From NCBI GenBank assembly GCA_963832445.1, contig CAWHUM010000009.1, positions 124,001-188,000 on the forward strand: a stretch of 64,000 bases of DNA, written 5' to 3'. Position numbers and translations under genes: made by a program. This stretch comes from AWTP1-13 sp963832445. GTDB taxonomy: Bacteria > Pseudomonadota > Alphaproteobacteria > Rhizobiales > Hyphomicrobiaceae. The notes beneath the pieces were generated by a model, which was not told where the DNA came from, did not search any database, and saw only the letters and a program-made list of their open reading frames with translations. Below are positions 44,852-54,349 of this stretch, one piece after another (positions within the stretch are counted from its first letter, which is position 1; every line of letters begins with the position of its first letter).

Positions 44852-46612
44852 TCACAACGCCTTTATCAGCCCTGAATCGATCAGACGGCGATGGAAGCGC
44901 AGCACCTCCTCACGCGCCAGGCAGTCGTGGTAGCGCCCCTTGCAGAGCGTCATCAGACGCTGGCGCTCGCGATAGGAGTCCGAAAGCGGAACCCCGGCGG
45001 CCTCCAGAAGAACGGTGCCCAAGTAGGCTACATCGAGCATGTCCAGGCTGGGCAAGGGCGGTGGTCGATAGCGTACGCCATCGAGCACGTAGTACGTCAT
45101 GCGGGCCGTTTCGTTGCCGCTGCCCATAACGTCCTCGACCGACGCGTTCTCGTCGAAGCCCAGAAGGGACAATGTGGCGGTCGGCTGGTGATCGCCGTAG
45201 TGCACGATCAGAAACGCCTGACCCGGAAACCGGCGCACCAACTCGGTGCGCAGGAAGCCGTAGTCCATACGAGCCATGGCGAGGCGCCGCAGGTACTCGC
45301 TTAGCGCGGGAGACGTGCCCGGCCCGCCGCCGGCGACGGCCACCTTGGGGCTATAGGCGTAGTCGTAAGGGCCGTGGGCGGCCATGGTCTGGATGTAAAG
45401 GAATAGCGGCTGGGCCGATGCCTTGACGTGGCGGCCGATCTCGGTGAGCGCGTTGGCGTAGTAGAACCGGTCGCGTTCATTGGCCAGCTTGGCCCTCTGC
45501 GCCTTGGCATCAAAGACCTCGCGGATTCCGGTCGCGTCGAAGAACCTGCCTGAGCCCAAGAAATGGCGCAGCATCGGGTAGAACATGACGTTGCGGTAGC
45601 CACAGCGGGCGAGTGCTTGGGGCAGCGTGTCGTGACTTCCTCCCGCCATCACTTGCTGGAGGAACTGGCGCATGCCGCCGAACGACTGGGTCGAGAGTCC
45701 GGTGAGCAGCGAAAACTCGGTCAACCAGGACGCGCCGCCGAAGGTCTCGACGCGCAGCTTGTTGAGCCTGCCATCGAAGGAGCGGAAGAAGGGGTCGAGG
45801 CTCCGGTCATAACTCAGCGTCGGGAAAAAGGCCGGTGGGACGACGGACTCCTGGTGGATAAGAACGATGTGCGGCAGCTTTGTCGCCGGAGTGCAGCCGG
45901 CGGGCACCTCGAGGCGCGGGTGCTGCGGCTCGACGGATCGGGGTTGCGCCGCCTCGATCAGTTGGCCGCGCCGGAGCGCCTGCACCGTCTCCGACCAGGA
46001 GGAGTAAAAGAAGGTGACGTAGGTGTTCTCAAAATAGAATTCGGTGTGGCGCCGTTGTCCCCGCACCGTGTCGGCCATCCAGGCGATGCCGGCGAAAACC
46101 GAGAGGGCGTAAACTGCGTAAAGGCGAGGTACGCGAGTCGCATCAGAGCGCCCAGCGACCCAGGACACTAGCGTCGTGACGAACACCGCGATGGCGAGAC
46201 CGAGCACGAGGATGCGGTGCTCGGACCAGACCTCGGTCAATGCGGACCACGACCTTAGGAGAGTGACCAGATCGTAGGCATGCAGGAGCACTTCCGTGGC
46301 CTGTTGCTTGGCGTAGGAGATAGCGCGAACGATGCCGACCATGGCCACGACCAGCACGGATGCCACAAGGACCCGGCGGCTGACGCAAACGATGGCGGCG
46401 CCAACGGCGAGCGTTACTGCGGTTGCGAACACCGTGTCGCCGAGATGGCCTTCGGCCAGCCAGAAGTAGAGGCCAATCGCAACGGCGACGGCGCCAGCCG
46501 CGCCCCACGCAAGGGCCGCCTGAAGCTCCCAGCGCACGCGCGTGGCGCGCAACGCAGTTGCCAGGGCGAGGTGTGGAAGCCCCAGCGCTCGATTGGCCGC
46601 CTGCTCGCTCAT
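44852..46612 (-). CDS. LtaS/OpgB-like membrane sulfatase-family phosphotransferase
   Basis: Residues 1-190 contain five or so TM helices. The alkaline-phosphatase/sulfatase catalytic domain follows (PHIVLIHQESVVPPAF with the metal-binding start; nucleophile region ASWLTEFSLLTGLS; HYGDHQPT near residue 505). These enzymes transfer phosphoglycerol or phosphoethanolamine to periplasmic glucans or lipids. MSEQAANR at 46,612 is the preferred start; an upstream in-frame ATG would add 30 basic residues. It appears to stand alone. Confidence 0.85.
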   Translation of the reverse strand: MSEQAANRALGLPHLALATALRATRVRWELQAALAWGAAGAVAVAIGLYFWLAEGHLGDTVFATAVTLAVGAAIVCVSRRVLVASVLVVAMVGIVRAISYAKQQATEVLLHAYDLVTLLRSWSALTEVWSEHRILVLGLAIAVFVTTLVSWVAGRSDATRVPRLYAVYALSVFAGIAWMADTVRGQRRHTEFYFENTYVTFFYSSWSETVQALRRGQLIEAAQPRSVEPQHPRLEVPAGCTPATKLPHIVLIHQESVVPPAFFPTLSYDRSLDPFFRSFDGRLNKLRVETFGGASWLTEFSLLTGLSTQSFGGMRQFLQQVMAGGSHDTLPQALARCGYRNVMFYPMLRHFLGSGRFFDATGIREVFDAKAQRAKLANERDRFYYANALTEIGRHVKASAQPLFLYIQTMAAHGPYDYAYSPKVAVAGGGPGTSPALSEYLRRLAMARMDYGFLRTELVRRFPGQAFLIVHYGDHQPTATLSLLGFDENASVEDVMGSGNETARMTYYVLDGVRYRPPPLPSLDMLDVAYLGTVLLEAAGVPLSDSYRERQRLMTLCKGRYHDCLAREEVLRFHRRLIDSGLIKAL

Positions 46613-46828
46613 GGAAAAAACTGTGGCCAGCCCCTGCTGCCCTTGTCGGCGAACACTAACCGTTCGAGCTGAACCCACTCTGAACGCCCGAGGCGATCGC
46701 ATGTATGCGGGCGCACGCCAATTTTCAGGTTGCTCGGAGACCCTGTAGCGCCACCAGACCTTTCGGCCCTAGTCCCGCAGCCACCAGGAGCGATGGTAGA
46801 TGACGGCCGGCGAGGCGCCGCGAAATAA

Positions 46829-46854
46829 GGGCTCCGCAAATGCGTGCGGAGCCC
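46829..46854 (-). terminator. Strong hairpin terminator
   Basis: GGGCTCCGCA (46,829-46,838) and TGCGGAGCCC (46,845-46,854) form a perfect 10-bp stem with a 6-nt loop. On the minus strand it lies 29 bp after the stop of the small secreted protein and is followed by TTATTT. Confidence 0.7.
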
Positions 46855-46883
46855 CCAAACTCTTTCCAGGCACAGACGATGCG

Positions 46884-47075
46884 CTACTTCTTCGGTGCGG
46901 TGCTCGCAGTCACACAAGCACCCTTGGCGTCCTTGCCGCCCTTCTGATCCCACTTCATTTTCGCCTTCTCGCAATCAGCCTTGTTGGCCGGTGCGGGCTG
47001 GGCAGCCTGCTGCGCTGAGACCGTGGCAGCGAGAGCAAGTGCGGCCACTAGAGCCGCAACTGGCAATAATCTCAT
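46884..47075 (-). CDS. Small secreted two-cysteine protein (63 residues)
   Basis: A signal peptide (LLPVAALVAALALAATVSAQ) is followed by a lysine-rich mature part with two cysteines (NKADCEKAKMKWDQKGGKD, KGACVTAS). ACAGGAGGACTACA gives an excellent ribosome-binding site before ATG 47,075, and a strong terminator follows. The pattern resembles PsiF-type periplasmic repeats, but the match is too short to name. It is probably monocistronic. Confidence 0.75.
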   Translation of the reverse strand: MRLLPVAALVAALALAATVSAQQAAQPAPANKADCEKAKMKWDQKGGKDAKGACVTASTAPKK

Positions 47076-47160
47076 TGTAGTCCTCCTGTGATGGCTCGCT
47101 TCCCCGCCGAGACCCACTCGACATCAGGCCACAAAACGTTGTTCGAAATTGAGCTAGTCC

Positions 47161-47520
47161 GTGAACGTTAGCAAACGGAACCGTTCACTGACCATTCATC
47201 GCCGCGCCATGTTACCGACAGGACGTGAGATGATCGCATGGCTGGCACCTTTACACGCGAAGATGCTCGCACCGCATTTGGCGTCCGCAGCGACAGTAGC
47301 ACCGCAGACCATTTCGCCGGGCATCGAAGCTGCCGATGTGCACAAGGCTCAATGGGGCGATGACTGGCGCTACCGGCGGCGCTACGACTACGACGATCGC
47401 TACTATGATCGCTGCCATGCCTGGCGGCGCGAGTGCGCGCGCCGGTGGGGCTGGGGCGGCTGGGAGTTCCGGCGCTGCTTACGGTGTCACGGCTGCGCGC
47501 GCGGTAGTTGGGGCTATTGA
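47161..47520 (+). CDS. Hypothetical Arg/Trp/Cys-rich small protein
   Basis: This 119-residue frame starts with GTG. The C-terminus is rich in Tyr, Arg, Trp and Cys (YRRRYDYDDRYYDRCHAWRR, then RWGWGGWEFRRCLRCHGC). This resembles secreted proteins common in rhizobia, in which Cys/Trp/Arg tails follow a signal peptide. Here the hydrophobic N-terminal stretch is weak. The terminal 54-residue fragment at 51,302 has a similar flavour. The function is unknown; it is included because the composition is unlike random frames. Confidence 0.5.
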   Translation: MNVSKRNRSLTIHRRAMLPTGREMIAWLAPLHAKMLAPHLASAATVAPQTISPGIEAADVHKAQWGDDWRYRRRYDYDDRYYDRCHAWRRECARRWGWGGWEFRRCLRCHGCARGSWGY

Positions 47521-47561
47521 TACCAGCCGCTCCGAGGCCGGCCTTGGACCAAGCGCCGGCC

Positions 47562-48744
47562 TCACCCTCCCGGGCTGCGCATTCCGGCAGGGCCGGGCGC
47601 CGTCAGCATAGTATCGATCCAGGCTCCTATCGTGTGCAGTGCCAGTCCGAGATTTCCGACCTGGCAATGGTTCTGCGCGTGATCTGAGCGCGTGAACACG
47701 CGCGTGGTCACCGAGCGCGCCTTCGTCAGCCAGCGTGCCTGATCGTAGAGCTGATGCAAAGGCACATAGTGGTCCTCCGCGCCCGCGCACAGCAGAACGT
47801 CCTGTGTAAGCAGGGACGAGAGCTCGCGCGTCCGATAGCCGGCTGCCGCGGCAAATGCCTCTTGTGGAGTCTCCACGCCGAAGACGTGTATGGCCTGCGA
47901 AATCCCCCATTCGACAACGGGGCGCCGCCGAGCCGCGCGCTGGAGCGCCGCATTGATCGCGGCGCTAGCTTGGAGCCGCATCAGGGCCCTCAGCATGAGG
48001 CGCATGACCGGCGGCGTCTGGACTGTGAGCGAACTCGAGAAAATCTGTGAGCACATCGAACGCTACCACACGCGCCGCCCGAGGCTCGTGCGCCGCCGCG
48101 CGGATGGCGAGGCAACCGCCGAGCGACACGCCAACCAGCGTGATATTGGCAAGGCCCAGATGGTCGAGCACCGCGCGCACCGGGAGGTGCCAGTCGGGTG
48201 TCATTGGCAGGCCAACATCCTCCAGGACCGAGCCCTGGCCCGGCCCCTCGAAGGCAACAATGTCGAAGCCGGCGTCGCGCAGGACCAGCAGAACCGGCAG
48301 GAACTCTTCGATATAGCTGTCGAACCCGCCGAAGAGGAGGATCGTTTCGCGCGAATCTTGCGGCGTCAACCGATAGCCCGGCAGTAAGGCGCTTGCGTAG
48401 GGAGCCCGGAAGGTCTGTGCAGCCGTTATGCCGTAGCCTTCGCGCATGAGGGCCACGAAACGCTCGCGGCAGGCACGCCGGCGTGGATCGCTTGGCAGCA
48501 TGAAGAACTCGGCCGAGCGCGTGTGAAAGGCAGCATCAGGAATGCGCCCCTCTGCCAGGGCGCGCTCAGCCAGTTCCAGGAACGCCGTGATCCAAGCTGG
48601 ATAGGAGGTGAGCCGCGGTGCAATGCTGCTCACCTCTGGAAGCAAGGTCTCGGCGCGGTAGCTGACCCACCGATTGAGCTGGAAATTCATGCTCTTGTCG
48701 GGATTGAGATCGTGGAATCCGACTTGGAGCGGCAACGTCGCCAT
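47562..48744 (-). pseudogene. Alpha/beta hydrolase (FrsA/DHPON-hydrolase-like), one frameshift
   Basis: The N-terminal half begins MATLPLQVGFHDLNPDKSMNF and has a helical cap, the oxyanion region ILLFGGFDSYIEEF and the nucleophile elbow GVSLGG. Near 48,035 the frame slips. The remaining third, with the acid in AGAEDHYVPLHQ and the His in SDHAQNH, is in another frame to 47,562. The corrected length of about 393 residues fits C-C bond hydrolases with an N-terminal cap such as 2,6-dihydroxypseudooxynicotine hydrolase. The substrate is unknown. Confidence 0.8.
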
Positions 48745-48951
48745 GGCGAACCTCCGGCATGCGTCGGGCGTTGATGGCATCCGGTTATGCGTAGGCACAT
48801 TGATTCAGGTCAGGTTGCCGCCAGCGCGTGTAACTCTTTGCGGGCCCGCAAGTTTGATGTTGGTGACGCCCACCTTCCAGCCTCACCAAGGGGCTTCTGC
48901 CAAGGGACAGCGCGCCTGGATACCTTTGGGCGGTGGCGGGCCTGATGCCGC

Positions 48952-51312
48952 TTAACCGAAGAACAGGGGAAGGCCGCCGCCGGGCCAAGGCCATAGAGGA
49001 CCTGCCGCCGCTGCGCCGAGACTTGCGCGATAGACATAGAGCGTCATGGCGGCAACCAGCACTGGGATGAGCACAATGTGCATCAGGCTGAGAGCTTTGG
49101 TGATCCAGCGCGAGTGCGTGACCGGGCGGCTGATGCGCAGGATGGACAGGACGATCATCACGCTCACCGCCGTATAGATGAAGAGGAAGATCCTGTCCGA
49201 CATGGTGGTGCCGTCGCCAGCATCCACCTTGGGCAGCGCGAGGTAGAGAGCCACCGCTGAAAGCAGCGCCGTGACCTGGATGGTCACGATCGCCTCGAAG
49301 TGGCTCATCGGAATGAAGATCGACATGTAGGCGACCGCGAGAATGAACGCGAGCGGCACCACCACCCGCAGATAGTAGTCGGTCGTCTGCCGCTGCATCA
49401 GCCACACGAAGCTTGCCTTGTAGTAGGGCACAATGCTCTGGCGGAATGTCCACGCATCGATGGTGGGCACGAAGTCCTCGTCGTAGCCGACGTATTGGTC
49501 CCGCGGGACCCAGCCATCGGTCTCAACCGCCTTGTCGCGCAGGGAATGCGGCGGCGGTTGGATGATGAAGGGGGCGTTGCTGGACTTGGGCTGGATGTTG
49601 ATGGCAAAGCGCTGGGAATTGAACGGGTAATCCCCGAGGCGGGGCTCGAACGTGAACTTGCCGGACACGAGGTAGATGTTCATCTCCGGTGGGTAGACTT
49701 CGCTCGGTTCCGCCTCGTGCAGCTTGCGCACCGTGACCTGGCGGTCGTTGGTCTTGGGGTCGAGAGCGCCGTTGACGAACTCGATCTGCTTGATCGACGC
49801 GTTGTTGCCGCGCATCGACACATAGAAGTCGGCATAGAAGCTCTTGTCGTTGTCGTCGACCCGGTAGGTGCGGATCAGGTCGACGTCGAGATAGAGCGTG
49901 TCGATCTTGCGCAGCGTGTCGGTGCGCAGGCGCAGAAACTGCAGCGGTGCCAGTTGCGAGGCGCCGAGCCCGTTGGGGCGCATGACGATGAACGGGGTGC
50001 GGTCGGCGGAGCGCGAGCCCGGTCTAAACGACCAGTTCTCGAAGCTGCCGCGAAAGGCGCCGCGCCCGGCGACATAGTTGGTTTTGAGCTGCTTCAGCAC
50101 GTGGGCACGCAGTGATCCCACGTTGGCTCTGGGGTCGGCGGCCTTGAGCGCATCGGCGACCAAGGCGACCATGTCGGCATACTGGGTGCCGCGACCGATG
50201 GCGATCAGGTTGCGGCTGTCGAACACGTCGGGCACGACGCCTTCGGGGCGCGCCTTGCACTCGCCCGCCTTCCAGCCCGGTGCCTCGGGAACCTTGGCTC
50301 CCTCGAACACCCAGCGCTCTAGGCCGTTACGGGTGACGCGCTCGCGCAGGCGGTCGCTGAAGATGTCGGGCAGGTTGTCCCAGCCGAGCTGAAAGATGTC
50401 GCCTGGGTATTCCTTGCCCATCCGCTCGATAATGGTCTCGATGCGACCCGAGACGAACAGCGGGGGTGTCACCCCTGCAGCGATGAATGCGTCCAACACC
50501 TCGGGGGTCCGCGCGCCGCCGATCGCAAGAATCACCAGGTCCGCGCCCTTCTGTTTGAGGTCGGCAATCACTGCGGCGATGGCATCCGGATCCAGCTTGT
50601 TGTTCTTCAGGGTCAGGCGATGGTCGGCGATGAGGCTCATCTCGTCGAAGTTCTTCAGGCCGTCGCTCAGGCTGGTGCTGAAGAGCTGGTCCTTGAGACC
50701 GACGAAGGCCGGTCGCTGGATGCCGCGGGCCTTGATGAAAGCCGCGATCACCGGGACGCGCTCGTCGTCCTGCGAAGGCCGCATGGTGAACACGTTGGTC
50801 TGCTTCTCGAAGATGCTGTTGACCGTGATGTCGGACAAAAACGGGATGCCGCTCGATCCAATGTCGGACCCGGCTGCGTCGAGTACCGCCTTGGCGCGCG
50901 CGGTCTGGGAGAGCCCTATCATGGCCACGGTGTTGGGATTGGCGAGCGCCTGCTTGACGTTGGCAATGGCACGCCCATCGTCTTGCTTGTCGTCGAGGAA
51001 CTGGAGATCGAGCGTGCGGCGCAGGATGCCGCCGGATGCGTTGATGCGCTTCTGCTCGGCTTTCGTGAGCGCCTCGATGGCTGACACCAAGCCGTTATCG
51101 TAGCACTGATCCTTGCGCGAGCTGACGAAGACCGCAATCGAGAGTGACGGCTCGGCAGCGGCAGCCGTTGTGGCCGCCCGCGCCTGCGTTGCATGCAACG
51201 ACAGGCACAGACATGCCAACAACAAGGCAGGCCTGAGCAGAGTGAGGGCGTGTCTCCAGGGGCGGCATGCGAACGAGGTCGGGTTCCCCCCAAGACGGTA
51301 GGTGCGTCTCAC
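48952..51312 (-). CDS. Fusion of a type-1 periplasmic binding protein and a pentameric ligand-gated ion channel-like domain
   Basis: A signal peptide (residues 22-46) precedes a Leu/Ile/Val-binding-protein-like domain (about 55-430; LSIAVFVSSRKDQCYDNG, MIGLSQTARAKAVLDAAG, GIPFLSDITVNSIF). Residues 455-630 look like the extracellular beta-sandwich of Cys-loop receptors, with FTFEPRLGDYPFNSQRFAIN as the Pro-loop and no disulfide cysteines. Four TM segments follow: 646-667 with the conserved proline (VVVPLAFILAV), 672-694 (pore-like, IVTIQVTALLSAVALYLAL), 704-727 and 738-762. The length of 786 is more than twice that of GLIC or ELIC. The start is GTG at 51,312 with only a weak ribosome-binding site. 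I infer ligand binding by the first domain gating an inner-membrane ion pore. Confidence 0.82.
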   Translation of the reverse strand: MRRTYRLGGNPTSFACRPWRHALTLLRPALLLACLCLSLHATQARAATTAAAAEPSLSIAVFVSSRKDQCYDNGLVSAIEALTKAEQKRINASGGILRRTLDLQFLDDKQDDGRAIANVKQALANPNTVAMIGLSQTARAKAVLDAAGSDIGSSGIPFLSDITVNSIFEKQTNVFTMRPSQDDERVPVIAAFIKARGIQRPAFVGLKDQLFSTSLSDGLKNFDEMSLIADHRLTLKNNKLDPDAIAAVIADLKQKGADLVILAIGGARTPEVLDAFIAAGVTPPLFVSGRIETIIERMGKEYPGDIFQLGWDNLPDIFSDRLRERVTRNGLERWVFEGAKVPEAPGWKAGECKARPEGVVPDVFDSRNLIAIGRGTQYADMVALVADALKAADPRANVGSLRAHVLKQLKTNYVAGRGAFRGSFENWSFRPGSRSADRTPFIVMRPNGLGASQLAPLQFLRLRTDTLRKIDTLYLDVDLIRTYRVDDNDKSFYADFYVSMRGNNASIKQIEFVNGALDPKTNDRQVTVRKLHEAEPSEVYPPEMNIYLVSGKFTFEPRLGDYPFNSQRFAINIQPKSSNAPFIIQPPPHSLRDKAVETDGWVPRDQYVGYDEDFVPTIDAWTFRQSIVPYYKASFVWLMQRQTTDYYLRVVVPLAFILAVAYMSIFIPMSHFEAIVTIQVTALLSAVALYLALPKVDAGDGTTMSDRIFLFIYTAVSVMIVLSILRISRPVTHSRWITKALSLMHIVLIPVLVAAMTLYVYRASLGAAAAGPLWPWPGGGLPLFFG

Positions 51313-51466
51313 GTATCCCGCCGCAGCCCATGGCTGGCATTGCTATTGGGCACGCGGTCACCGCCATCTGGGTGCATGCGGGTACTACGACGACTACTAT
51401 TGGAATTGGGGCGGCCGGCGCGGCTGGCGCGGCAGGGGCCGTCGCGGTCGCAGGGGCCGTCGCTGA
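51302..51466 (+). pseudogene. Possible remnant of a Gly/Arg/Trp-rich secreted protein
   Basis: A 54-codon frame ends ARGHRHLGACGYYDDYYWNW followed by a Gly-Arg repeat tail. The composition matches C-termini of rhizobial secreted Cys/Trp/Arg proteins, but no signal peptide is present and the start lies inside the 5' end of the channel-fusion gene on the opposite strand. It may be the tail of a lost gene. Confidence 0.3.
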
Positions 51467-51577
51467 AATCGTGGACTGGGACAGAGCGGCGCGCTAATTG
51501 ATCCGCGTTCGGTCGTTCCACCCCGGATGCTTCTGTCATTTCTACTAGAGGGGGCACCTCCACCCCGGCGGGGTCCC

Positions 51578-52406
51578 CTACTTCGTGGGCAACGTGCGGC
51601 GACCGAACGTTTCCTCCACGGCGTCGAGCACGCCCGACACGTCCTTGTGCCAGCCGGCAAAGGCCGCACGCGCCTCGTTGGCGTCGCCGCGATCAGTCCA
51701 GGATTCCTTCGTCCACGAATCCTGCTCGACAACCGCGACGAAATTGACGTAGCGCATGCTGGCGACGAAGTAGCGGACGAAGTGTTTGCCCGGCCCCATT
51801 GTCAATTGCAGCACAACCTCGAGATTGAGATGCTTGAGCTTTTCGGCAGGCACCAACCCGCGATAGGCGGCGCAGCCCGTGAAGCGTGGCGGCGTCGCGC
51901 CGAATAGCTGGCGCTGCACGGTCGAGTGGATGCCATCAGCCCCGATCAGCGCATCGACCGATGCCCGTGCTCCGTTCTCGAGCTGCGTCTCGATCCTGTC
52001 GCCGCGCTCGCTAAACCCGGTCAAGCGGTGGCCGACATGCATGCGTTCGGGTGGCAGCGCTTCAACCAACATGTTGAGCACATCGGCGCGGTGCGATTGA
52101 TATTGCCGGAAGCCGAAATGGCGCTCGATTTCGATGCCGAGCGGCGTTCGCAACAAGGTACGCCCGTCGTCCCAGCGCTGCTGGTGCACGGCCATGGGCA
52201 TCACGCCGAGGCTGGCGAGCTTGTGGCCCAGGCCCAGCCCGTGAATGACGCGAGCGGCGTTCGGCGTCACGTTGATGCCGGCGCCGACTTCGCGTAGCGC
52301 CCGCGACTGCTCATAGACATGCACGTCGAAGCCGGCGCGCAGCATTCAGCGCGGCCGACACACCGCCGATGCCACCGCCGATGACGGCGATTGATTTGTC
52401 GCTCAT
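51578..52406 (-). pseudogene. FAD-dependent aromatic monooxygenase, truncated and frameshifted
   Basis: The N-terminus MSDKSIAVIGGGIGGVSAAL carries the FAD GxGxxG motif. One extra base near 52,345 shifts the frame, after which MLRAGFDVHVYEQSRALREVGAGINV and ALIGADGIHSTVQRQLFG (DG motif) follow. The gene stops at 51,578 after VEETFGRRTLPTK. The last 120-150 residues, including the GDAAH-type FAD motif, are absent. It resembles salicylate or 6-hydroxynicotinate monooxygenases. The divergent MarR gene was probably its regulator. Confidence 0.83.
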
Positions 52407-52441
52407 GTAGCCCATTCCCCCGACTAAGAGCCGCAACCAAT

Positions 52442-52474
52442 ACCGTGCATGCACGAGTTACCGTACACGCACGG
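52442..52474. promoter_or_regulatory. Tandem palindromic repeat between the monooxygenase remnant and MarR, candidate operator
   Basis: ACCGTGCATGCACG (52,442-52,455) and ACCGTACACGCACGG (52,460-52,474) are two near-identical imperfect palindromes separated by four bases in the 200-bp divergent region. MarR dimers usually bind such dyads. Confidence 0.45.
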
Positions 52475-52606
52475 ATCAGTGGACAGCCGGCCATCGTCGC
52501 CTTCTAAAGCTCTCCCCAATGGTGGGCGTCCGTGCAGGCAGACAATTGACGACCGCTTCTCGCCACGCCTATTCTCTGTAAGCCGAATATCACCTGGAGG
52601 ACAAAG

Positions 52607-53062
52607 ATGCAAAAGAAAGCTCCCAGCAACGCCGGCTGGCTCGACCAGTCACCAGCCCATTTGGTGCATCGTGTGGCCCAGTGCGCGACTGATATCTTTG
52701 ACACCCAGGCGAAGGATCATGATTTCACACCAAGGCAGGTCGCTGTGCTGACGACTGTGGCGCACAATGAGGGGCTGAGCCAAACCGGCATAGTTGAGCG
52801 CACTGGTATCGATCGCTCCACGCTCGCCGATCTAGTGTGGCGCTTGCAACGCAAGGGGCTGCTCCACCGGCGACGCCTTGAGAAGGACACACGCACCTAT
52901 GCCGTCAAGCTCACGGACGCAGGCCGTCGCGTACTACGCACCATCGAGCCGCTCGCCAAAGGCGTTGACGAGCAAATCCTCGCGGCGCTTCCTCCGAAGG
53001 ATCGTCCGCTCTTCATCGCGGCACTACGATCGATCGTAGCAAAGCTGCAGCCACGCGAGTGA
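52607..53062 (+). CDS. MarR-family transcriptional regulator
   Basis: This 151-residue winged-helix protein has the DNA-binding core LSQTGIVERTGIDRSTLADL and the wing KGLLHRRRLEKDTRTYAVKL. GGAGGACAAAG precedes the ATG. It is divergent to the broken monooxygenase gene, the usual arrangement for MarR control of aromatic catabolism, so its native target may be lost. The frame is intact. Confidence 0.92.
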   Translation: MQKKAPSNAGWLDQSPAHLVHRVAQCATDIFDTQAKDHDFTPRQVAVLTTVAHNEGLSQTGIVERTGIDRSTLADLVWRLQRKGLLHRRRLEKDTRTYAVKLTDAGRRVLRTIEPLAKGVDEQILAALPPKDRPLFIAALRSIVAKLQPRE

Positions 53063-53106
53063 GCGACGCAGGTGGCCACCGCTGCCACGCTACCCTCAAA
53101 GAAGAT

Positions 53107-53152
53107 GGGCGTCTCGCGGGGAAGGAGGGAGTTTGCAGGTGGCGAGACGCCC
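53107..53152. repeat. Palindrome with GGGCGTCTCGC arms, copy a
   Basis: GGGCGTCTCGC (53,107-53,117) and GCGAGACGCCC (53,142-53,152) form a perfect 11-bp stem with a 24-nt loop, 44 bp after the MarR stop. No T-tract follows, so it is not a canonical terminator. The same arms recur at 55,376-55,419. Confidence 0.75.
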
Positions 53153-53323
53153 GCGCACGAGGTGCCCCGTGCAGCCGCCAGCCTTATAGGTGTTGGCCCG
53201 CCGTTGCTATTAGGGCGAACCCTGACAATGGATCAAGGACGACGCTCACGCTGTCTCGCTCAGCCCCGAGCGCAGATAGCGTTTCTTGAAGGTGCGGCCC
53301 GGCTGCTCCACTGCTCCGTAGTC

Positions 53324-53449
53324 CTATCTCAGTTCGATTAGCCACAGCGCCGCGAGCAAGAGAACGGCGCAGGCAAGGCCCAGGGCTAGAATGAGGATGA
53401 TCGCGTGCCGATAGCTCGGTTCATCATTTTCCCCTGGCTTCTGAGACAT
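53324..53449 (-). CDS. Small single-pass membrane protein (41 residues)
   Basis: A charged N-terminus (MSQKPGENDEPSYRH) is followed by one hydrophobic helix (AIILILALGLACAVLLLAAL) and a short tail. The ribosome-binding site is weak. The amphipathic layout is that of real small membrane proteins, but there is no family match. Confidence 0.4.
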   Translation of the reverse strand: MSQKPGENDEPSYRHAIILILALGLACAVLLLAALWLIELR

Positions 53450-53614
53450 CGGCACTCGGCGCGTCTGGCTGTTGCATCGAGCGCATAGATGGCGTGACCG
53501 AGCCGCCAACGCATCCTCCGCGTTGGGGAGGCCTCATTGAGCTTCGGCGCAGGGATCGCGCTCAGCGTTGGGTGCGCGATGTTGCTGAAGCGATTTGGGC
53601 TGTAACCAAATTGA

Positions 53615-53662
53615 GGGCGTCTTGCTTGGAGGATGCTGAGAGCAGCGGCAAGCAAGACGCCC
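53615..53662. repeat. Palindrome with GGGCGTCTTGCTT arms, copy b
   Basis: GGGCGTCTTGCTT (53,615-53,627) and AAGCAAGACGCCC (53,650-53,662) form a perfect 13-bp stem with a 22-nt loop. It differs from copy a by a C-to-T change in the arm with the matching change on the other side, so pairing is kept. Confidence 0.75.
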
Positions 53663-53711
53663 GGACGGGCCACCCGTGTCCTTCGCACCGCGGAGCCCGC
53701 CAAAGGAAAGT

Positions 53712-53755
53712 GGGGCGTCTCGCTGGAGATGAACCTGGGTTGCGGGAAACGCCCC
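53712..53755. repeat. Imperfect palindrome with GGGGCGT arms, copy c
   Basis: GGGGCGTCTCGC (from 53,712) and GCGGGAAACGCCCC (to 53,755) pair through GGGGCGT/ACGCCCC with inner mismatches. The left arm is the same sequence as in copies a and d. Confidence 0.5.
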
Positions 53756-54349
53756 TGGGGCGGTGCGCGTACACAGTCGAACGCCGACAGCACTGTGACT
53801 ATCAGGGAACATCCCGAGATACAGCGGGACGAAATCCTAGGCTAACAGTCTAACGTTTCTTCGCCGCCCTCTTCTGGTGCAGGCTAGGTCCGCCACCCTT
53901 CATGACCAGTCGGGTTCGCCATCCCTCACCGATGCTCGATGTTGGTGAAGCACTTCTGAATGTGGGCAAAGCTAGTCGTCGACTTGCCGGCTACCCACAA
54001 AACGAAGCACCCCCGAACGCGGAACGTTGGGGGCGCCATGCTTTGGGAAACGGGGCCCTCGTCCCTTTCCCCACCAGCAACTTGAAGCTTTAGCACTTTA
54101 TGGTTTCCAACCGATGAAGCGTCGGCAGACCTTCTGTGCACTCCTTGCTGATGTGGTTCCCACCAGAGCCGTTGTTCAGTTGCCTTGGCTTCCTGTGGAC
54201 CCGTTGCCTCAAGCTGTGCTGTGGGGCCGATCTGCCTGTCTTGCGGCTGTTGCAATTCTATGCTTGTACAAGCGTCGGCAGCGGTGGCTCTGCGGGCTTA
54301 GGAGCCACGTGTCTTCAACGTCCCCCGGACACACAAGCGGTCCGCATGC

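Noticed and set aside
51267..51497. Ala/Gly-rich 76-codon plus-strand frame
   Set aside because: Its low-complexity composition arises from a GC repeat read in the wrong frame. The Trp/Tyr/Arg frame at 51,302 is the more protein-like reading.
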